The notes: a model not told the origin generated them from the sequence alone. Positions 17,409 to 25,707 are shown, counted from the first letter of the stretch. The stretch: DNA of 48,434 bases from Lentisphaerota bacterium (GCA_018676675.1 JABHEG010000269.1:1-48434); one strand, 5' to 3'. Translations and numbers: made by a program.

Positions 17409-17633
17409 GAGGCGCGGTCCTTCCATGATGGCGGTGGAGCGAATGGAGCAGCGGCTGCATGTGACCAGGCCGACGTATGCCGTCTCACACTCGCCGGAGC
17501 TCTGTTTGGACGAGAGGTCCACAGACAACCGGTCCCAACATACATCCGGGCGGCGTTTTCTCACCTGCAGGACTTGATCGACTTCTCATGCCATTCCATA
17601 GTATAGGATTGCCTCCCAGAATACAGGATCGAT

Positions 17634-18419
17634 GTGGGTATGACTTCAGAACGTACACCGGTTGAGTCATTGCGTAAGGGGCTGGAGATCCTCGAGCTGT
17701 TGTGCGGTGCGGGGCGGGATGGCCTCGCGCTGGCACAGGTTGCGGACGAAATGGGCTTCAAGCGCACGACCACGCACAACCTGTTGAAGACGCTTTCCAT
17801 GTGCGGGCACGCGCTCAACGTTGGAGAGGGGCGCTATCGATTAGGGCCCAAAGTTGCGGACCTCGCTCGCCTGATCACGTCTGCCCTGCCCGTTCCCCCT
17901 CGTATGACGGCCATTGTGGGGCAGTTGGCGGGGGAGCTCAAGGAAAACGTTGTGCTGACGACTCTGGTAGGGGATCAGCGGCGGGTTCTGGTGCGTGCGT
18001 TGGGGACGCAGGCCGTTCAGGTCGACTCCTGTGCGATGGAGAGCCCGATCGGGTATCTGTGGCAGACGCCGACAGGGCGTGTGCTGGCGGCGTGTTGTGG
18101 TCCAGCGGAGCTCGACGGGATCCTCCGACATGAAGGTCTTCCCGGTGACAGTTGGGACGCCATCGCGTCACGTGTGAGTCTGGAACGAGCACTCAAGGCA
18201 GTGAAACAGGCCGGTTTCTCGGAACAGCATCAGCGCGAAGTGGCTGCCTTGGCCGTTCCGGTTGAGAGTGGTGGTGGCAACCTGCTCGGGGCTCTGGGGA
18301 TGCACATGCCTGAGTATCGATGGCACGACGAAACGAAGAGTGAGATTCTCGGCGCTCTGCGCCAGGCGGCGACTCGCCTGGCCGGTGTGTGGAGTGACGT
18401 AATCAGTGAGTTGGCATAG
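17634..18419 (+). CDS. IclR-family transcriptional regulator
   Basis: Predicted 261-residue regulator. The N-terminal winged helix (about 10-70) contains SLRKGLEILELL, LALAQVADEMGFKRTTTHNLLKTL and GHALNVGEGRYRLG, the standard IclR helix-turn-helix and wing. The effector domain (about 80-255) includes ESPIGYLWQTPTGRVLAACC, GFSEQHQREVAALAVPV and the terminal helix LRQAATRLAG. Length is typical for the family. A GTG at 17634 has AGGA at a good distance; an ATG two codons later is an alternative. It is divergent from a sulfatase and 94 bp upstream of the three-module Fe-S gene, so either or both are likely targets. IclR proteins sense small organic acids or aromatics, but the ligand here is unknown. 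Confidence 0.9.
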   Translation: MGMTSERTPVESLRKGLEILELLCGAGRDGLALAQVADEMGFKRTTTHNLLKTLSMCGHALNVGEGRYRLGPKVADLARLITSALPVPPRMTAIVGQLAGELKENVVLTTLVGDQRRVLVRALGTQAVQVDSCAMESPIGYLWQTPTGRVLAACCGPAELDGILRHEGLPGDSWDAIASRVSLERALKAVKQAGFSEQHQREVAALAVPVESGGGNLLGALGMHMPEYRWHDETKSEILGALRQAATRLAGVWSDVISELA

Positions 18420-18512
18420 CGTGAGCGTCGATCACGTGATGCCGCAGACGGCATTGTCGCGGCGTCAGGCGCGATCACGATAGAACATGGCAAACAGGAG
18501 GCCAGAAAGAGA

Positions 18513-20813
18513 ATGGACACGTTGCTGACAGCGGAGGCGAAGGCAAAGGCTTTCACTATGGGGGCGCACCTTGTGGGTGTGGGGAACATCGAGCGCTGGG
18601 ACAAGTGTCCCACTCTCATGAGCCCCAAAGGGATTATGCCCACTGCCAAATCGGTCCTCGTCTGTGGGATCCACCACACGGACGGGATGATTGAGATGGG
18701 CGGCGAGGTAAGCCCGCACGATCAGGGCACGTACTCCTACCAGATGCTGATGAACTACCATCTGGACGTGATGAGTTACACGATGGCCCGCTTCTTCGAG
18801 GACGCCGGCTACCGAGCTGTCCCGATCAGTGCAAGCAACATCTGGCGCTATCGGCCCTATAAGGACCTGGAAGCGACATTTGCGCCGGACATGAGTCACA
18901 TCTATGCATCGGTGGCGGCAGGATTGACTGAGCTTGGCTACAGCGGCCTGGCGATGAGTCCCGAGTACGGGCCGCGCAACCGCTTTGTCTCGATCATTAC
19001 CGACGCTCCTCTGGAGGCGACCCCGCTGATGCCCGGCGGAACAATGTGCGATGATTGCGGCATGTGTATCAAACATTGCCCGACAGATGCCATTGACAAA
19101 GAGGTCGAGGGCAAGGTCGCGATCGAGATTGAGGGCAACAAGTACTGGCGTGCAGACAAGAACCTGTGGCGCTGCGCCTGGGCCGAACACTTTGGCCTGA
19201 GCGTGGACGCGGACATCCCGGATGAGGTCACGGAAGAGTCGATTCTCAAGAGCGTTGAAGAAATCGGGATGCGCGGTGGGACCATGGGCTGTTGCCTGAA
19301 GTTCTGTCTGCCGAAGGCCAAACGTTCCTGGAACAAGGACTACTCCACCGCCCCGATCCGCAAGAAGGCGGTCACACCCGCCCAGGATACGCCGGAACGT
19401 GGCGTTCAGGAAAGGCTGCTCGCAGACGCGATCACCTGGGGTGCGGACACGGTTCTGGTCGAGAGCGCGGATGACTGGAAGGCCAGAGGAGTGGATCTCT
19501 CCAGCCTCTTGCCGGATGTGCAGAGCGTTGTGATGGTTGCAGTAGATGAGCCGCCGGTCAACCCCAAGTCGGATGCCGTTCCTCGAAGTACCTTCAGCTT
19601 CGCGATGAGCTACCTTGGTCACAAGTGCGCGTTCTACATAGCCCACGGGCTCGAGCAACTTGGTTACAGCGGCGCCCCATTCACCCGCGGCGGGACCGGC
19701 ACCGAGCCGGCCCGCAGCGCGGCCCAGGCCGTCAACGAGTACATGGAAGCGACATGTGAAGGTCGCAAAGGCTACCGCTGCTTCGTGGTGACCAGCGCCA
19801 AACTTGATCCCATCCGACGCGATGCCACGTTCGATGCGCTCCCGGAACGGCTGGACATGACTGTGGTGGCGAAGAAAACCGCGCTTGAGGGCGGAGCTGA
19901 TGTCGTGGGGATCACGTCCGCGGGGCGCCTGCAGGCCATCACCGAGGACATCCGCCCTGTTTTCGAGGACGAACTGATCCTCTCCGCCCGTGAGACCGGC
20001 AAGCGCTGGATCACATCGTCGGCTGAGGTTACGGAACAGGCCCGTCAGGTGTTCGGACCGGCTGACTACCTGGACAGTGCCAAGTCCGTAATCGTTCTGG
20101 GAATCCGAATGCCGGCTCAGACCGTCGAGGCCACGATCACGTCTCCGGCAGAAGCGATCGGCCCATACGCGTTCTCGACCTACCAGAGCCGCAGACAGCT
20201 ACGTCTTGCTGCGTTAGGGCTGATCAAGAAGCTGAAGGGATGGGGCGTCAATGCCGCGGCTACGTACGATCTGTGTGGCACCGGTTCGTTTGCAGCCAAC
20301 CCCCGCGGGCCGCAACCCAATGCCTTCACCAATCGCTTCGCTGCGGTGGCAGCTGGACTTGGCACGTTGACCAAGGGCGGATTTGTGCGTAATCCGCAGT
20401 TCGGGGCCAATATGCGTTACTTGGCAATCGTGGTGGATGCCGAGCTCAGTGAGGATGCTCTGGCAGACCTCACAGGCTTGCGGACCGAGTGTGACGGCGG
20501 CTGTGACCGTTGCATTACACACTGCACAGTCGATGCCTTCAAGGACACTGTGAGCATCGACGTGGATGGCACTGAACTGGCCTTCAAACCGGTCGAACAG
20601 GTCCGCTGTGATTGGGCCTTGCGCTATGGCCTCGTACCTGAGGAAGGCGTGCTGTACACCGGCTCCAAGAGCAATGCTCCCATCCCTGACAAGGTCACGG
20701 CCGAAGCTCTGGCCGAAGGCATGACGTTGCAGGACACGATCCTGAAGGTACGCCCCTGCGTCGCCGAGAAGTGCATGCTGGCGTGCCCCTACACGCGGCC
20801 GCAGGACGACTGA
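18513..20813 (+). CDS. Three-module Fe-S protein: two QueG/reductive dehalogenase-like modules flanking a degenerate one
   Basis: Predicted 766-residue protein with an internal repeat. Module 1 (about 1-270) has GAHLVGVGNIERW, a PTAKSVLVCGIHH strand and GLTELGYSGLAMSPEYGPRNR. It also has a ferredoxin-type cluster motif, C179-x2-C182-x2-C185-x3-C189-P, and a second cysteine set at C221, C260/C261 and C265. Module 3 (about 455-766) repeats this: GGADVVGITSAGRL, LDSAKSVIVLGIRM, GLGTLTKGGFVRNPQFG, then C660, C664, C667, C671 and C699, C749, C754, C758. The middle (about 300-440) has the strand pattern (WGADTVLVESADDW, VQSVVMVAVDEP, GLEQLGYSG) without the cysteine sets. This layout matches the cobalamin-dependent epoxyqueuosine reductase/RdhA superfamily in each end module. 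No Tat signal is present, so it is probably a cytoplasmic reductase. AGGAGG lies upstream of the ATG. Reaction unknown. Confidence 0.75.
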   Translation: MDTLLTAEAKAKAFTMGAHLVGVGNIERWDKCPTLMSPKGIMPTAKSVLVCGIHHTDGMIEMGGEVSPHDQGTYSYQMLMNYHLDVMSYTMARFFEDAGYRAVPISASNIWRYRPYKDLEATFAPDMSHIYASVAAGLTELGYSGLAMSPEYGPRNRFVSIITDAPLEATPLMPGGTMCDDCGMCIKHCPTDAIDKEVEGKVAIEIEGNKYWRADKNLWRCAWAEHFGLSVDADIPDEVTEESILKSVEEIGMRGGTMGCCLKFCLPKAKRSWNKDYSTAPIRKKAVTPAQDTPERGVQERLLADAITWGADTVLVESADDWKARGVDLSSLLPDVQSVVMVAVDEPPVNPKSDAVPRSTFSFAMSYLGHKCAFYIAHGLEQLGYSGAPFTRGGTGTEPARSAAQAVNEYMEATCEGRKGYRCFVVTSAKLDPIRRDATFDALPERLDMTVVAKKTALEGGADVVGITSAGRLQAITEDIRPVFEDELILSARETGKRWITSSAEVTEQARQVFGPADYLDSAKSVIVLGIRMPAQTVEATITSPAEAIGPYAFSTYQSRRQLRLAALGLIKKLKGWGVNAAATYDLCGTGSFAANPRGPQPNAFTNRFAAVAAGLGTLTKGGFVRNPQFGANMRYLAIVVDAELSEDALADLTGLRTECDGGCDRCITHCTVDAFKDTVSIDVDGTELAFKPVEQVRCDWALRYGLVPEEGVLYTGSKSNAPIPDKVTAEALAEGMTLQDTILKVRPCVAEKCMLACPYTRPQDD

Positions 20814-20840
20814 TCACCGGTTCCCGCTACTGATTCTGTG

Positions 20841-20870
20841 CGCCCCTCCGCGGTCACGCCCGGAGGGGCG
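20841..20870 (+). terminator. Strong hairpin downstream of the Fe-S gene
   Basis: A perfect 10-bp inverted repeat (cgcccctccg at 20841-20850, cggaggggcg at 20861-20870) with a 10-base loop starts 27 bp after the stop codon. Only a weak T-rich stretch follows (gtatttgg), so it is a plausible but not classical intrinsic terminator. Confidence 0.6.
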
Positions 20871-21065
20871 CCAGTATTTGGAACGGAGGATGTGGGGCCA
20901 GCCCCACGCCCCGCCGGGGGACCTCGCTCCCCCGTTTGCCTCCGCTCGCGCGTTGACCGACGCTGCAACCGAGAGCAAGTGACCAGTTGTCCTTCGTCAC
21001 GCATTGCCCTGTCGATCAGTGAGCTGTGCCCCGCAAGTTGACGCGTATCCGGGGGAGGAGCGTTC

Positions 21066-21821
21066 CTATGTCCACGCACTCAGATCGCGTCCGGTCATGT
21101 CTTCGAGTTCGGCGATGTCGTCTTTGAACACGAGGCGGAGCTCGGCGCGGAGTTCCTCCGAGAGCCCCCGGGCGATATCGCCTGTCACGGTGTCTGAGCC
21201 CTTGTCGCCCGGGAAACCGATTCGTTGGTCCACCAGAGCTGACTCGACGCTCGCGTCTACCTCGAGGAATTCAAAGAAGGTCTTGACGAACGCATCCGGA
21301 TCGGCGCACAGGTCGTCGTAGAACATGACCAGCACGCGCTCGGGCTCGAAATGACGGTAGACGTTTCTCAGGTGCTGGGCGTAGAAGCCGGGTTCTATCC
21401 ACGACCGGAACATCTGCCAAGACCGTTCGAGGGCTCGTTCGATCGTGTAGTGCATTTCCTCCTCCCAGACGCGCCCGAGTTCTCCCTGGACATGCTTTTG
21501 CATGACCCATTGCTCGTAGGCGAGATCGATGGGGTTGCGGAGATTGAGCGACAGCTTGACGTCCCCGAGATCGCGCTTGATGCGGACCAGGGCGGGTTCG
21601 AAGAGCATGTAGGGATTGCTGAATTCCGCCATGATCGCTTGGCCGTTGTAGTGGGGGAAGTAGGTTTGTCGGTACCACTCAAGCCCTTTGTGATACGCAC
21701 AGACGAAGAAGCTGCAGTTGTCATGGGTGGGGACGCAGATCTCCGGGTGTTCCGCAAACACGCGCCAGAGATACGTTGACGCCGCTTTCGCAGCTCCGAT
21801 GTGGAAGTAGTTGGGGAGCAT
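21066..21821 (-). CDS. Sulfotransferase family protein (PAPS-dependent)
   Basis: Predicted 251-residue enzyme that would transfer sulfate from PAPS to a hydroxyl or amine. The 5'-phosphosulfate loop is FHIGAAKAASTYLWRVFAEHP (about residues 5-25), where K and S/T of the usual PKxGTT are replaced by AKAASTY. The 3'-phosphate motif LNLRNPIDLAYEQW is near residues 86-99. The C-terminal half has VLVMFYDDLCADPDAFVKTFFEFL, a typical segment near the end of this fold. The start at 21821 has an AAGGAAGGA ribosome site. It is divergent from a methyltransferase, with about 90 bp between starts. Together with two sulfatases in the window this points to sulfated metabolites or glycans, but the acceptor cannot be named. 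Confidence 0.85.
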   Translation of the reverse strand: MLPNYFHIGAAKAASTYLWRVFAEHPEICVPTHDNCSFFVCAYHKGLEWYRQTYFPHYNGQAIMAEFSNPYMLFEPALVRIKRDLGDVKLSLNLRNPIDLAYEQWVMQKHVQGELGRVWEEEMHYTIERALERSWQMFRSWIEPGFYAQHLRNVYRHFEPERVLVMFYDDLCADPDAFVKTFFEFLEVDASVESALVDQRIGFPGDKGSDTVTGDIARGLSEELRAELRLVFKDDIAELEDMTGRDLSAWT

Positions 21822-21914
21822 TGACGAGTTCCTTCCTTGGTACATGTTTGTCGTGTGGACACGTACCTCACCACTCGGATCGAGATCGCAGGAATCGGGA
21901 GCAGACTTGAGAAC

Positions 21915-22691
21915 ATGGACACGCGTCTACTGAGAGATCAATACGGCGACTCCGGCAACCTGTCCAGTCGGGTGGCTCTCCATGCCCGGTTCAGCACCAA
22001 CCCGAAAGGCTGGGCCGACTGGCTGTTCGAGCAGTTTGATCTGCGAGGCGCTACGCGCATCCTTGAGCTGGGGTGTGGCCCAGGCGGTTTGTGGGGAGGG
22101 CGCATTCAGACGCTTCCTTCCGGGTGCCAACTGGTGTTGAGCGATGCCTCACCAGGCATGGTGTCGGAAGCACGCAGCGTGCTGGGAGAGGAACGGGTCG
22201 ACTTCCAGGTCATTGATGCGCAGGCGATCCCATGGGCGGACGGCAGCTTCGACCGTGTAATCGCCAACCACATGCTCTACCACATTTCCGACCTGTCGCG
22301 TGCACTGGCTGAGATTGCTCGCGTGCTCACCGCGGATGGGGTGTTCTACGCGGCGACCAACGGCAAGACTCACATGCACGAACTGCATGACATCATCCGG
22401 GAGTCGGTCCCCAGCTTGCACGAGCTGAGCTCATCGTTCACGCTGGAGAATGGTGGAGACCTGCTACGGTCTCACTTCGGTGAGATCGCCGTGCATCGGT
22501 ACGACGATGACCTCATCGTCTCCTCCGCCCAGGCGCTGTCGGCATACGTCCGTTCCATGGGAAGCCTCATGGACGCCACGGAGGCGCAGTTCCGGGAGAT
22601 CGACCAGACGATCGCGGACATGGTTGCCCGAGAAGGTCGGATCGCGATATCGAAGGACTCCGGTCTGTTCGTGTCCACTCGTCTCGCCTAA
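21915..22691 (+). CDS. Class I SAM-dependent methyltransferase (Methyltransf_11/25 type)
   Basis: Predicted 258-residue methyltransferase. Motif I ILELGCGPGGLWGGRI is near residues 45-60, followed by LVLSDASPGMVSEAR (motif II), VIDAQAIPWADGSFDRVIANHMLYHI (motifs post-II to IV) and ALAEIARVLTADGVFYAATNG (motif V). These are the hallmarks of UbiE/Methyltransf_11 enzymes acting on small molecules. The C-terminal third is variable and probably recognises substrate. I chose ATG 21915 as start because the residues upstream are not conserved in character; a weak GGGAG lies 14 bases before it. Alone on its strand; the divergent neighbour is a sulfotransferase. Substrate unknown. Confidence 0.85.
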   Translation: MDTRLLRDQYGDSGNLSSRVALHARFSTNPKGWADWLFEQFDLRGATRILELGCGPGGLWGGRIQTLPSGCQLVLSDASPGMVSEARSVLGEERVDFQVIDAQAIPWADGSFDRVIANHMLYHISDLSRALAEIARVLTADGVFYAATNGKTHMHELHDIIRESVPSLHELSSSFTLENGGDLLRSHFGEIAVHRYDDDLIVSSAQALSAYVRSMGSLMDATEAQFREIDQTIADMVAREGRIAISKDSGLFVSTRLA

Positions 22692-23008
22692 CCCGCATTT
22701 CTCATAGACTTGGGGTGGGTCGAGCCTTGCTTTCGCAAGCGGGTGCTGTGGTGACCACTGCCCCGTGCGGTGAGAGCGCGGATCGGCGTGCCCCAAGTTT
22801 ACCCAACGGGTGGGCACTGCCTTCTGGTCCCGGAAACACAGTGTCTTGCCCGAGGATCGACCACTGATTCTCAATGGTCTCTGCCAGAGCGAGAAACAAA
22901 CGCCGAAGTGTCCTGCCCATGGGAAATGCGGACTAAGGAGGGACCCGGAGCATTGGGCACGAAGGGCTCTCGCGACAACGTGCGGTCTTGCCGCGTGGTG
23001 GGTGACGA
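22692..23008. other. Gene-free interval
   Basis: I see no gene. An 8-bp inverted pair (acttgggg near 22711 and ccccaagt near 22792) brackets about 75 bp and could form a long-range stem in the methyltransferase transcript. Nothing else stands out before the toxin-antitoxin promoter. Confidence 0.4.
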
Positions 23009-23055
23009 TTGACTTGACATGTGGTCGAATGTATTCTATTAGCAGACAATAGAAT
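23009..23055 (+). promoter_or_regulatory. Toxin-antitoxin promoter with overlapping operator palindrome
   Basis: Two overlapping sigma70-like promoters are readable. One is TTGACT (23009-23014) with TATTCT (23032-23037); the other is TTGACA (23014-23019) with TATTAG (23037-23042). Each has 17-bp spacing. A perfect 8-bp inverted repeat, attctatt...aatagaat, at 23033-23055 with a 7-base centre covers the -10 region. It is the expected place for autorepression by the ribbon-helix-helix antitoxin. Confidence 0.75.
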
Positions 23056-23075
23056 CACCGTTCAGGAGGCAGACT

Positions 23076-23315
23076 ATGTCCAAGACGGTAACGCTGAGAC
23101 TCTCCGATCAAACATACGAGCGTTTTCGGACACTCGCGGGCCGCGAGAACCGCGCGCTCTCGAATTTCATTGAGACCGCGGCCTCACGCTACGTGGAAGC
23201 CGAGAAGTTTGTGGATGAATTCGAGATGGCAGAGGTAGAGGGCAATGTCGAACTGAACCGAAGCTTGAGCCGGGGAGTGAGAGATGCCAAGGCAGGACGC
23301 GGGCAGTTCGTCTGA
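23076..23315 (+). CDS. Antitoxin, ribbon-helix-helix (CopG-like) family
   Basis: Predicted 79-residue protein. The N-terminus SKTVTLRLSDQTYERFRTLA is a typical RHH beta strand and first helix, and RALSNFIETAASRYV is the second helix; these dimerise to bind the operator. The C-terminal part (about 45-79) is polar and probably wraps the toxin. A GGAGG ribosome site precedes the ATG. The gene overlaps the toxin gene by 32 bp, a common arrangement that couples translation. It is expected to neutralise the toxin and repress the shared promoter at 23009-23055. Confidence 0.85.
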   Translation: MSKTVTLRLSDQTYERFRTLAGRENRALSNFIETAASRYVEAEKFVDEFEMAEVEGNVELNRSLSRGVRDAKAGRGQFV

Positions 23316-23589
23316 CTTCCGGATTTTTGAGACGGAGGAGTTCCAGAAGACGCTCACAAAGCTGTCTTCTCGCGAGCTCCGCTTCATACAGCGCAAACTT
23401 GCCGACTACGTCTACCCTCAACTCCGAGCCGATCCCTTTCTTGGCCCGAATATCAGGAAGCTGAGGGGCTACCAGCCGGACACGTGGCGGTACCGCATTG
23501 GCAAGTTCCGGCTCTTCTTCATCGTCGATCAGACCGAGAAGATCGTCTCCATGCTGTCCGTAGAGGACCGGCGGGATGCCTACAGGTAA
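23284..23589 (+). CDS. Toxin of the RelE/ParE superfamily
   Basis: Predicted 101-residue protein. The core FRIFETEEFQKTLTKLSSRE, FLGPNIRKLRGYQPDTWRYRIGKFRLFF and VDQTEKIVSMLSVEDRRDAYR show the RelE/ParE pattern. A helix pair is followed by a sheet with R-Y-R-I-G-x-F-R and a C-terminal R-R-D-A-Y-R. The last motif is typical of RelE-like ribosome-dependent endonucleases, but a ParE-type gyrase target cannot be excluded. The first about 10 residues may not be used: the ATG at 23284 lies inside the antitoxin gene. It forms a two-gene cassette with the antitoxin. Confidence 0.85.
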   Translation: MPRQDAGSSSDFRIFETEEFQKTLTKLSSRELRFIQRKLADYVYPQLRADPFLGPNIRKLRGYQPDTWRYRIGKFRLFFIVDQTEKIVSMLSVEDRRDAYR

Positions 23590-23640
23590 ACAGCGGGCAA
23601 CTGGGCGGCGCTGCTGCTGGTTGGGGGTTACGAGGACACC

Positions 23641-24327
23641 ATGACCACGCGCCTTACAGACAGACGTGAAGTCACTGAATTCCGCCGTGCGGCGCAGGCG
23701 TTCTGTGACGAGATCGACGTTATCTCCACTCGCTCAGCCAGGGCAGCCGTTCTCACCCTCTTCCCGCTGCTCGCCGACTTCACAGCCGCCGCCTACAGGT
23801 TGCCGGACATCGTCAATGCACCCCACACGGACGGCTACATCGGCTATGATAGATGGTGGGCTGTCGGTGGTGAGATCGACAGGTGCTTCGCGGAGTATGG
23901 ACGTTACATACTGCTCTTTGATCCCTATGATCGAGAGCACTCGGGCGTACCGGTGATGAGCACGCTGTGGGATGATCTCGCCAGCATTTACGGTCACTTG
24001 GCCCCGGGGCTGTCCGCCTGGTCCGCCGCCGATGCAGCTCAGCGCCGGGGCATCCTGCGGGCCTGGAAGAACTCGTATGAGGCGGACCTGTCGAAGCACG
24101 CCGTGGCGGCGCTGTCCGCCATGCAATCGCTTCTTTACCACCATGGCTTCAGCGATGATGACTTGTTCTCCGATAGTGAGTATGTCAAGGTGGATCCCCT
24201 TGACTCGGAAGAGATGGAGAAGCGACTCACGCGGATCCGCGCGATGGGGGTGAGGCCTGGCCAGCCCGGCAGTTGCGGACCATGTTTCCCTGAAGGCGGC
24301 CCCGGCCGCGGCAGCCCCAGTGCGTAG
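23641..24327 (+). CDS. DUF5063-like protein
   Basis: Predicted 228-residue soluble helical protein. Segments such as ILLFDPYDREH, STLWDDLASIYGHLAPGL, RAWKNSYEADLSKHAVAALSAMQSLLYHHG resemble the DUF5063 family as I recall it (FDPY, DDLADIY and a W-x-x-x-F/Y-x-x-H helix near the C-terminus). The family has no assigned biochemical role that I know. The last about 28 residues (from RPGQPGSCGPCFPEGG) are rich in Gly and Pro and look like an added tail. It begins 51 bp after the toxin gene, on the same strand, so it might be read through from the same promoter, but I see no functional link. Confidence 0.6.
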   Translation: MTTRLTDRREVTEFRRAAQAFCDEIDVISTRSARAAVLTLFPLLADFTAAAYRLPDIVNAPHTDGYIGYDRWWAVGGEIDRCFAEYGRYILLFDPYDREHSGVPVMSTLWDDLASIYGHLAPGLSAWSAADAAQRRGILRAWKNSYEADLSKHAVAALSAMQSLLYHHGFSDDDLFSDSEYVKVDPLDSEEMEKRLTRIRAMGVRPGQPGSCGPCFPEGGPGRGSPSA

Positions 24328-24406
24328 TTCAGCCTCCGTGAGAGAGCGAGGCCGCCCCACGGCCGGTTGGTCTCGGAGATCCCGACCCACTGAACAGGCG
24401 GCACCT

Positions 24407-24503
24407 GGGCTGACCGTCAGAGCCGCGACTAACGGGAGCGGTCTTGCTTGGTACTACCCCGGGGCGCCGCTCCCGAAAGTCGCGGCTCTGTCCAGGCACC
24501 GAA
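24407..24503. repeat. 97-bp dispersed palindromic element, family B, copy 1
   Basis: It runs from gggctgaccgtcag to aggcaccgaa. Its 71-bp core (24419-24489) has 23-base arms, agagccgcgact...gggagcgg and its complement with two mismatches, around a 25-base loop. A copy of the same length and orientation lies at 35497-35593, and a single arm at 4587-4612. It sits between the DUF5063-like gene and the convergent aldolase-like gene. Confidence 0.9.
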
Positions 24504-24552
24504 GAGGCCAAGTCAGGCCCTCGGACCTGCCTGGCACCTCCCAAAGCCGCTC

Positions 24553-25707
24553 TTACCCCCCGACTAGCTCGAAGTAGCGCTGCCGGCACAGACGCTCGAT
24601 GCTGAGCAGGCTACTGAACGCCTCATTGAAGTCGTCCTGGCCGGTTGTGAAGAGGCCGTGACCGTAGACGATGACTCCCCGGTTGCCTTCCATCGCCGGG
24701 GGAAGGGTGTGGCAGAGGCCATGTGGGCCGGTGCCGACCTCGCCGGGAACAATGGGCACATCGTCGATGGCGCGGTAGTCGGCGCATCGCGTGTGGCAAC
24801 GGTCACGCCGGTCGCAGCCATACTTGTCGCAGTACATCGACAGCGTGACCGAGAACTTCGGATGTCCATGCAGGATGGCTTGTCGGCCGGTGCCGAGAAC
24901 GATTTCACGATGGGCGGTCAGTTCACTCGACGCCGTGATGCCGGCGCAGCTTGAACCGTCCAGCACGCAGGGATCTACGCACCCTTCGAGCTCGTCCAGG
25001 GAGGAACCGGTCTGGCTGATATAGAGGGTGTTGTCGTGCAGGTAAGAGACGTTGCCGAAGAAGGAGTCCACGAGCCGGTACTCGACGGTTTTTCGTCCCG
25101 CCTCGATCACGGCGTTGTACACATCCGTCTCGTTGGTGAATGGTCCCCGCATCAGTGTTGGCGGCGTTTCCGGGAGCGGGTACAGCTGATCCGCGACCGA
25201 CTCAAAGAGGCGTGTCTGTTTGGCTGTCAGCGTGCCCTGTTTCGCCGCATAGAGGTAGTCGGAGAAGAACTTCACGAAGCAGGCGAAGCAGGCGGAGCTG
25301 AAGAAGACAAACGCCTGTTCCGGGCTGACTGTTCCCCACGTCACGATTCCACGGTTCCGGATGATCACGCTTTTGTGGCGTTTGAGCTCTGCGGCCATGC
25401 TGGCGGCGCTGAAGTCGTCAATCACAGGCAGGTCATGCATGAACGTGCGTGTTTCGGAGTCGTTGGGCTGCACGTGGTCGTCTTGCGCCGCGAGGTAGTC
25501 AATGATGCTCCGGTAAGGCTCGGCCGGCTCGGCGTACACCAGAGAGTTGATGTTCAGGTGTTCGAACAGTCGGGCGAGTTCGGCGCACTCGGGGGCATCG
25601 CGGTTCCAGCGCAGTTCCGCATCCAGGCCGCCGACCACCGGAGCCCCCGGCTCAGCCAGTCCTGCCTCGACCATCTTCGCTGCGTACTTGTCAATCAGTT
25701 TCTGCAT
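24553..25707 (-). CDS. Double class II aldolase/adducin-like domain protein
   Basis: Predicted 384-residue protein. The C-terminal half (about 190-384) has class II aldolase features: SFFGNVSYLHDNTLYISQTG, a catalytic-type glutamate in ITASSELTAHREI, metal histidines in AILHGHPKFS, and VYGHGLFTTGQDDFNEAF. The N-terminal half (about 80-170) contains a shorter related segment, VIIRNRGIVTWGTVSPEQAFVFF. The protein therefore seems to be a tandem of one partial and one full domain. A cysteine-rich insert, MYCDKYGCDRRDRCHTRCADY, interrupts the second domain after HPKFS and could bind a metal. Class II aldolases cleave sugar phosphates such as fuculose or rhamnulose 1-phosphate. The start at 25707 overlaps the end of the aldehyde:ferredoxin oxidoreductase gene by 17 bp, so the two are co-translated. 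The aldehyde product of the lyase may be the oxidoreductase substrate. Confidence 0.75.
   Translation of the reverse strand: MQKLIDKYAAKMVEAGLAEPGAPVVGGLDAELRWNRDAPECAELARLFEHLNINSLVYAEPAEPYRSIIDYLAAQDDHVQPNDSETRTFMHDLPVIDDFSAASMAAELKRHKSVIIRNRGIVTWGTVSPEQAFVFFSSACFACFVKFFSDYLYAAKQGTLTAKQTRLFESVADQLYPLPETPPTLMRGPFTNETDVYNAVIEAGRKTVEYRLVDSFFGNVSYLHDNTLYISQTGSSLDELEGCVDPCVLDGSSCAGITASSELTAHREIVLGTGRQAILHGHPKFSVTLSMYCDKYGCDRRDRCHTRCADYRAIDDVPIVPGEVGTGPHGLCHTLPPAMEGNRGVIVYGHGLFTTGQDDFNEAFSSLLSIERLCRQRYFELVGG

Noticed and set aside
16293..17606. Long plus-strand open frame over the second sulfatase
   Set aside because: Shadow of the true minus-strand gene, which has the CTPSR signature and a good start.
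18465..19658. Minus-strand open frame of nearly 400 codons over the Fe-S gene
   Set aside because: Antisense shadow; the plus-strand product has clear cysteine motifs.
21066..22691. Sulfotransferase and methyltransferase as part of a natural-product cluster
   Set aside because: They are divergent single genes with no synthase, carrier or export gene next to them.
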